A DNA stretch of 64,000 nt from an uncultured Eubacterium sp. GTDB lineage: Bacteria; Bacillota; Clostridia; Lachnospirales; Lachnospiraceae. The stretch's first letter is position 1; each line of letters opens with the position of its first letter. The stretch spans positions 1 through 64,000 of the forward strand of contig CAJTZN010000014.1 of assembly GCA_910584065.1 (NCBI GenBank). The letters are read 5' to 3'. Below are positions 59,338 to 64,000 of the stretch, one piece after another. Made by a program: the position numbers and the translations under genes. Below the pieces are notes generated by a model. The model searched no databases. It had not been told where the DNA came from and was given only the letters and a program-made list of their open reading frames with translations.

Positions 59338-59934
59338 TTAACTAGATAAATTCTCCAGAATGGAATACAATTCCTTCTCATCCGCCACGAAAAAGCCCTC
59401 GCGCAGTTTCTCCTGCTCGTCCTCCGGAAGAACGTCGGCCTGGATCCCCGTATTTTCATAAGGCGTCACCTGATCCCGATGGAAGATAACGACCTCCCCG
59501 TTTTCCGATTTCAAAAAAAAGCCCTCTTCCTCTTCCGCGCCGGAATACGTTTCGCGCACGACGATCCGGTCTTTGGAAAACGAAATCAGCTCCTTGCTGT
59601 CCGGTCCGTCTGCAACACCGCCCTCCGCGACCGACTTATTGTACTGGGAAAAAAGATCTTCCAGTTCCTCCCTCGTCAGCCCCGCCAGTTCTTCCGGCAC
59701 CTCAGCCTCCTCGCTCGTGACGACGCCTGTCGTATCATCGTACGTTTCAAGGACATATTTCATCGACGCATTGGTCCGAGGTTCCGCCACGGTATCCACC
59801 GTGTCCGCCGCCTCTTCTTCTACCGGGACTTCCTGGGTGCTCTTATCATATACTTTATAACTCCAAAAAAACATGAGCGTAAAAATCGTGCCAATGACAA
59901 AAAAACTGCTCATAAACAGGTATTTCTTTTTCAT
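59338..59934 (-). CDS. Membrane-anchored protein with BofC-like C-terminus
   Basis: A 198-aa protein with one N-terminal membrane helix (LFMSSFFVIGTIFTLMFFWS) and an external part. The C-terminal 70 residues (GFFLKSENGEVVIF, DVLPEDEQEKLREGFFVADE, ELYSILENLSS) resemble the BofC C-terminal domain of clostridial proteins. BofC controls pro-sigma-K processing in Bacillus spores; a sporulation role here is inference. Start ATG 59934 follows GGAGGAGATCAC. Confidence 0.72.
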   Translation of the reverse strand: MKKKYLFMSSFFVIGTIFTLMFFWSYKVYDKSTQEVPVEEEAADTVDTVAEPRTNASMKYVLETYDDTTGVVTSEEAEVPEELAGLTREELEDLFSQYNKSVAEGGVADGPDSKELISFSKDRIVVRETYSGAEEEEGFFLKSENGEVVIFHRDQVTPYENTGIQADVLPEDEQEKLREGFFVADEKELYSILENLSS

Positions 59935-60029
59935 GTGATCTCCTCCAAAAAGATTCTACCCATAGTATGAACAGTTTTACTATTTTTATACAATTTTGTT
60001 ACCGACTGTCAATCCGGTCCATCCCCAGA

Positions 60030-61250
60030 TCAGTTCATAACACGGCCAATCTTCACCGGATGCCTGTAATACGCATTGGAAATCTTGATACCGTCGCTCG
60101 GGTTACTTGCGTGGATAACAAGTCCGTTTCCGATATACATCGCCACATGGTTGATGCGGCTTCCATTACTGTAGAAGAACAGGTCGCCCGGCTTTGGCGA
60201 GGAAACCGACCTCGTCACAGATGCCTGCGCCGCCGCGTTGTGCGGCAGGGAATGCCCGTATTTCCTGTAAAGGCTCATCGTAAATCCGGAACAGTCCGTG
60301 CCCCCTGTCAGGCTTGCCCCGCCCCATACATAGCGGTTACCGAGGAACTGCTTCGCATATTCAGCGATCGATACCTGATCTGACGAAACACCGTCAGAAG
60401 AACCGGTCGAAAGCGTTCCCACTTTAACGGCCCTCTTCAGGGAATACTGCTCTGTCACAAATTCCTTCGCCACAAATGCCAGTTCATTATCGACCCGGAT
60501 ACAAACCCAGTTATCTAAATTCGCCTGGATCGCTTCCATTCCTCCGGCACGACTGATAAAATCTTTGGAAATCTTCTGTTTTTTGATCACTTTATTCACA
60601 AAATCCATCGTCAGATGCTGTTTGCGGATGACAAACTCCTCGCCTTCGGACACGATCGAGTAGATCGGTGCATCCGTCGTCGGAAGCGCCCTCACACGCA
60701 GGGAATCCGCCTTGATCTCGACGCACTCGCGGCCGACTTTCGTCGCAAGCGCCTCGGCCTTTTCATCGGTAACAATATAACTTGCCTTTACCCATCCGGT
60801 CACTTTCCCGGATACCATCTTGGCCCATCCCTTTCTCACTTTATAGATGTGGCAGCCGGCGTTTTTCGTCAGCTTACCGACGATCTTCGAACTCTCCGAC
60901 GGCTTTTTCCTCACATTCAGGTACGTATCCACCTTGCTCGCGATACCGAGCCGGCTGTAATTCAGGTTCAGATTGACATGCTCGTCTTCCGGTTCTGCCT
61001 GCTGCTCCGGCGGCGCGATCGGCTCCGCGGCCGGATCCTGCGCCGCTTCTGGTTCCGCGGCCGCTTCTACGGCCGGCTGCGAAACAGCCCCGGCTGCTAC
61101 ATTCTGACAATACTCTTCCACAACTACAGTCGCGCCGGCGATCGGTTCCTCTGTCGCCAATATAGCGGCCCTGACAGGAATAGAAACGATCCCTGCCGCC
61201 AAAACTCCGATCGCTGCATATTTTGCATATCGCTTATTTAGTATATTCAT
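60030..61250 (-). CDS. SH3-domain NlpC/P60 peptidoglycan hydrolase
   Basis: A 406-aa exported endopeptidase. Signal peptide (YAAIGVLAAGIVSIPVRAAI), an Ala/Glu/Pro linker, two SH3b domains (about 110-160, 175-265) and a C-terminal NlpC/P60 domain with the catalytic Cys in GTDCSGFTMSLYRKYGHSLP and His in NHVAMYIGNGLVIHAS. It cleaves stem peptides of peptidoglycan. A perfect sigma-A promoter precedes it. Related enzymes separate daughter cells. Confidence 0.94.
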   Translation of the reverse strand: MNILNKRYAKYAAIGVLAAGIVSIPVRAAILATEEPIAGATVVVEEYCQNVAAGAVSQPAVEAAAEPEAAQDPAAEPIAPPEQQAEPEDEHVNLNLNYSRLGIASKVDTYLNVRKKPSESSKIVGKLTKNAGCHIYKVRKGWAKMVSGKVTGWVKASYIVTDEKAEALATKVGRECVEIKADSLRVRALPTTDAPIYSIVSEGEEFVIRKQHLTMDFVNKVIKKQKISKDFISRAGGMEAIQANLDNWVCIRVDNELAFVAKEFVTEQYSLKRAVKVGTLSTGSSDGVSSDQVSIAEYAKQFLGNRYVWGGASLTGGTDCSGFTMSLYRKYGHSLPHNAAAQASVTRSVSSPKPGDLFFYSNGSRINHVAMYIGNGLVIHASNPSDGIKISNAYYRHPVKIGRVMN

Positions 61251-61330
61251 CGTATATTTTACCTCTCCAGATCAACTATCAACTGTCAACAGTTTCAATT
61301 TGTTACAATTTTATTAAATCTTTTATCAAA

Positions 61331-61359
61331 ATTATAACAATTCAATTGCACGTTGTCAA
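61331..61359 (-). promoter_or_regulatory. Consensus sigma-A promoter of the NlpC/P60 gene
   Basis: Minus-strand TTGACA (61359-61354) and TATAAT (61336-61331) with a 17-nt spacer, both perfect consensus. Confidence 0.88.
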
Positions 61360-61413
61360 GGACTATACGAAATATTTTTTCTTTTCTGCATTTACCCAAA
61401 TTGGGGCGTGCTA

Positions 61414-62643
61414 TCAGCCCGCAGCAAACGGCTCCCTCGCCAGAATACTGCTGTTTTCCAGAAAATCCTCGATCGTCTGGAACCCAAGTCTCGTGATCAG
61501 ATCCAGCACGTAAGGATTTTCTCCAGGTGTACGATATTTCGCTTCCTTTGTATACTCATCGACGAGTTCCGTTGCCTTGTCCTTCTCGATATTTCTTTTC
61601 GGCCCCCCGACGCAGCCGCCGGGACACGCCATGCCCTCAAAAAAATTGCCGTCCACGTTTCCGTCCAGAATGCTCTGCAGCATGTTTTTGCATTCCACTG
61701 TCCCGCACGCGCAGACCGCGTCCAGAGCTGTCCCCGGACGGATGCTCTCGACACACTCTTTTACCGCCCGGCTCACGCCGCCGGTCCTGGCATACATCCT
61801 GCCCGCGGCCGCGGAGTGCTCGTTGACATCTTCTTCCATCGCGTCGAGATCAACGGACAGTTCCTCAAAAACATCTTTCAGTTCCTCAAACGTCAGGACG
61901 CAGTCAATGTCGCCCACGAGATCGGGTTCCCGTATCTCCGCCTTTTTCGCCAAACAGGGACCGATAAAGATCGTCTTGCATCCCTCGTGCAGTTCTTTCG
62001 CGATGCGCCCGCACGCAATCATCGGAGAGACCGAGGCCGGCAGATGTTTCACGATTTTCGTAAAATCTTTCCGGATCATGGAAATCCAGATCGGACAGCA
62101 GCAGCTCGTGAGCTGGAAGCCATGCTCTTCCTCCACATTCTCCGTAAATTCCAGTGATTCCTTTAATGTTAAAATATCCGCGAATGCGGCCACCTCGATC
62201 ATCCCGGTGAATCCCATGCCTTTCAGCGCGCTGCGCAGTTTTCCCGGCGTCGCGCCCTCTCCAAACTGGCCGATATACGCCGGCGCCATGAGCGCGTACA
62301 CGGATTTCCCTGTTTTCTCCGCCTCTTTTATGATCTCCACGGCCCGTATGGCATCGCGGCTGAACGTGAGGTTTTTCCTCTCACACGCCTCAATGCAGCG
62401 GGCGCAGCCGACACAGTTATCCGGATTCAGCTCCGCCTTTCCATCTTTTACTTCCAACGCCTGGAACATACACGCCGTCACGCACTTCGGATCGCTGCAG
62501 TCACACGGTTCATTTTTCCACACGAGCGGATATTTCTCCGGGTGCAGCAGACAATCAAGTTTCCGTTTCGGCACCCCGTCAAACTCTTTGTTCCCTTTCA
62601 GCTTGTCCCGCAACACCCGTTTATACAACTCATCAAAAGTCAT
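61414..62643 (-). CDS. FeFe-hydrogenase-like protein with ferredoxin domain
   Basis: A 409-aa cytoplasmic protein. Residues 40-90 bind two 4Fe-4S clusters (CSDPKCVTACM, NCVGCARCIEACE). The H-cluster domain keeps all four cysteines: C181 in TSCCCPIW, C230 in GPCLAKKAE, C340 and C344 in MACPGGCVGG. Motif variants (an extra Cys, GP instead of MP before the second Cys, no GGGQP after the last) set it apart from classical HydA; it may be a sensory or group-D-like enzyme. It lies beside spoIVA and has GGAGG before ATG 62643. Confidence 0.85.
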   Translation of the reverse strand: MTFDELYKRVLRDKLKGNKEFDGVPKRKLDCLLHPEKYPLVWKNEPCDCSDPKCVTACMFQALEVKDGKAELNPDNCVGCARCIEACERKNLTFSRDAIRAVEIIKEAEKTGKSVYALMAPAYIGQFGEGATPGKLRSALKGMGFTGMIEVAAFADILTLKESLEFTENVEEEHGFQLTSCCCPIWISMIRKDFTKIVKHLPASVSPMIACGRIAKELHEGCKTIFIGPCLAKKAEIREPDLVGDIDCVLTFEELKDVFEELSVDLDAMEEDVNEHSAAAGRMYARTGGVSRAVKECVESIRPGTALDAVCACGTVECKNMLQSILDGNVDGNFFEGMACPGGCVGGPKRNIEKDKATELVDEYTKEAKYRTPGENPYVLDLITRLGFQTIEDFLENSSILAREPFAAG

Positions 62644-62661
62644 GTAAAACCTCCTGTCCGG

Positions 62662-62732
62662 AAATAAAATTCCCTCCTGATTTCCTCAACCACCCATTCG
62701 TAGTATTGAGAAAAAGGAGGGATTCTATTCGA
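62662..62732 (-). terminator. Inverted-repeat structure after spoIVA (probable terminator)
   Basis: Outer arms around AATCCCTCCT/AGGAGGGAATT and inner arms TTTTCTCAA/TTGAGGAAA enclose a loop of about 16 nt; ATTTTATTT follows on the minus strand. T-tract is imperfect. Confidence 0.5.
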
Positions 62733-62739
62733 AAAACAT

Positions 62740-64000
62740 TTAGATGATGATGCACACCAGCCCGCCGTTCGAATCGTTTACGACCTTTTGTATCGTATCC
62801 TGCAGTTTCACCTGGCTCTCTTCCGTCAGCCGGTTCACTTTGTTCATTATGCCGTCATCCACGAGCTGCCGTATCGTCTTTCCAAAAATATTGGTATCGA
62901 AAATACCGTCTGGATTTTCCTTGCTGTTTGATTCGATGTATTCGATCAGATCTTTGGCCTGCTCTTCGCTCCCGACGATCGGCGCGATCTCCGTCTCGAT
63001 ATTGGCCTGGATCAGATGGAGCGACGGACAGACCGCCTTGATCTTGACTCCGTATTTGTTCCCGTGCTTGATCAGTTCAGGATCCGCGATCTCGATCTCT
63101 TCCATCGTCGGCGTGACGATCCCGTAGCCGCGCCCTTTCACCTGCTCGCAGGCCGTGCCGATCGACTCAAATTCAGCCCGCTTTCCGGCCAGTTCCTTTA
63201 GCGTCGCAATCAGCTCGTATTCCCCGGTGATCGGCGTCCCGATCATATCGCTCAAAATTTCATAATAATAATGTTCCACAAATTCGACAGAAATATTGAC
63301 CTGCCCGTTTTCCAGCTGCTTATCCTGTATGTAAACGCCTTTGATATAATCCGCCTCTAACGTCAGGCTTTCCTTCGTAACGTCCCGCATGACCCGCATG
63401 TTCATCAGCATCTCGCGGCACTGTTCCAAAAGGTCTTTTTTCAGCCAGTGCTCCCGGTCCAGAAATTCCACCCATTTCGGCAGGAAAAAGTTGATTCTCC
63501 CGATCGGGAAATCGGACAAGATCGTCTCCATAATGCTATATATATCCTCCTTCTCCAACTCCTTGCAATTAAGCGGCAGCACGCTCAATCCATACTTCTG
63601 CTCCATCTCCGCCGCCAGCTTCTGCGTCTGGTCGCTGCGCGGATACAATGTATTTAAAATGATGATCGTCGGCTTGCCAGCTTTCTGGCATTCCAGTACG
63701 GTGCGCTCTTCGCCCTCGATGTACTGCTCCCTCGACAGTTCGGTAAAACTGCCGTCGGTCGTCACGATAATGCCGATATTGGAATGCTCGCCGATGACCT
63801 TCTTCGTTCCGAGTTCCGCTGCCTTCTCAAACGGGATCTCCTGCGGCGACCACGGCGTCTTCACCATGCGCTCCCGGTCTTCCTCCATATAGCCGACCGC
63901 ATCCTTTACGACAAAACCGACGCAGTCGATCAGGCGGATGCGCCCTTTCGCGCCGCTGGGCAGCGTGATCCATGCCCCGTCCTTGGGCACAAATTTCGGC
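62740..64000 (-). CDS. spoIVA: Stage IV sporulation protein A (partial, N-terminus beyond right edge)
   Basis: SpoIVA is the ATPase that polymerises on the forespore membrane to anchor the spore coat. About 420 C-terminal residues of the usual 490 are visible; the Walker A segment lies off the window. Present are RIRLIDCVGFVVKDAVGYME, VIGEHSNIGIIVTTDGSFTE, TIIILNTLYPRS and the C-terminal NDSNGGLVCIII typical of the family. It is strong evidence for an endospore former. Confidence 0.95.
   Translation of the reverse strand, partial: PKFVPKDGAWITLPSGAKGRIRLIDCVGFVVKDAVGYMEEDRERMVKTPWSPQEIPFEKAAELGTKKVIGEHSNIGIIVTTDGSFTELSREQYIEGEERTVLECQKAGKPTIIILNTLYPRSDQTQKLAAEMEQKYGLSVLPLNCKELEKEDIYSIMETILSDFPIGRINFFLPKWVEFLDREHWLKKDLLEQCREMLMNMRVMRDVTKESLTLEADYIKGVYIQDKQLENGQVNISVEFVEHYYYEILSDMIGTPITGEYELIATLKELAGKRAEFESIGTACEQVKGRGYGIVTPTMEEIEIADPELIKHGNKYGVKIKAVCPSLHLIQANIETEIAPIVGSEEQAKDLIEYIESNSKENPDGIFDTNIFGKTIRQLVDDGIMNKVNRLTEESQVKLQDTIQKVVNDSNGGLVCIII

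Noticed and set aside
61577..62647. Long plus-strand open frame (356 codons)
   Set aside because: Antisense to the hydrogenase-like gene; Ser/Pro-rich translation without motifs.

Overview
The window looks like chromosome from an anaerobic, spore-forming Clostridia, most like Lachnospiraceae. The grounds are sporulation genes (spoIVA, yqfC, yqfD, a spoVB-type flippase), a biotin-dependent sodium-pump decarboxylase operon, type III glutamine synthetase, an FeFe-hydrogenase-like protein, medium GC and the local gene orders. This is inferred from gene content only. Nearly all genes are on the minus strand; the plus-strand genes are a small XRE regulator, two D-Ala-D-Ala carboxypeptidases, glnN and a small Ig-like secreted protein. 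I saw no rRNA, tRNA, CRISPR array or intact insertion sequence.

Layout. 1-6.6 kb: a type IV pilus operon (pilB, pilT, pilC, a major pilin with its own promoter, pilD, partial pilM). 6.6-8.5 kb: the end of a histidine operon (hisB, and hisIE with an unusual N-terminal barrel). 8.6-12.3 kb: the SRP/ribosome block ylxM-ffh-rpsP-khpA-rimM-trmD. 12.4-24.5 kb: an accessory stretch of secreted and membrane proteins (LRR/EF-hand paralogues, Ig-like proteins, SH3 protein, lipoprotein), an orphan ABC ATPase and two decayed genes. 24.5-29.5 kb: an operon with two carboxyltransferase subunits, a biotin carrier and a Na+ pump. 29.5-41 kb: a DUF4143 ATPase, two DacF-type carboxypeptidases, a two-domain hemerythrin, glnN with an attenuator-like leader, an HD phosphohydrolase, a large Ig-like secreted protein and a lipid-linked precursor flippase. 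42-48.3 kb: DUF3048 protein, ybeY-phoH-yqfD-yqfC, rpsU and a GH43 glycosidase. 48.3-56 kb: alaS and proA, then an accessory island, then fthC-DUF896-proB. 56-64 kb: two flavoproteins, a BofC-like protein, an SH3-NlpC/P60 hydrolase, the hydrogenase-like protein and spoIVA.

The most unusual signals are non-coding or structural. (1) A leader element of about 140-164 nt occurs twice, at 19294-19457 (minus) and 38437-38579 (plus), ending just before the start codons of two unrelated genes. The only two differences in its first 84 nt restore a base pair of a 16-bp hairpin, as expected for a selected RNA stem. (2) A HEPN/MNT toxin-antitoxin pair is flanked by 46-bp direct repeats, one of which is the 3' end of fthC, so it looks like a small cassette inserted at a gene end. 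(3) The island around it holds ATPase and Rpn-nuclease debris, and the ATPase remnant reads in frame into proA. Several start codons were moved from the longest open frame to the codon with a proper ribosome binding site; these choices are stated per gene.
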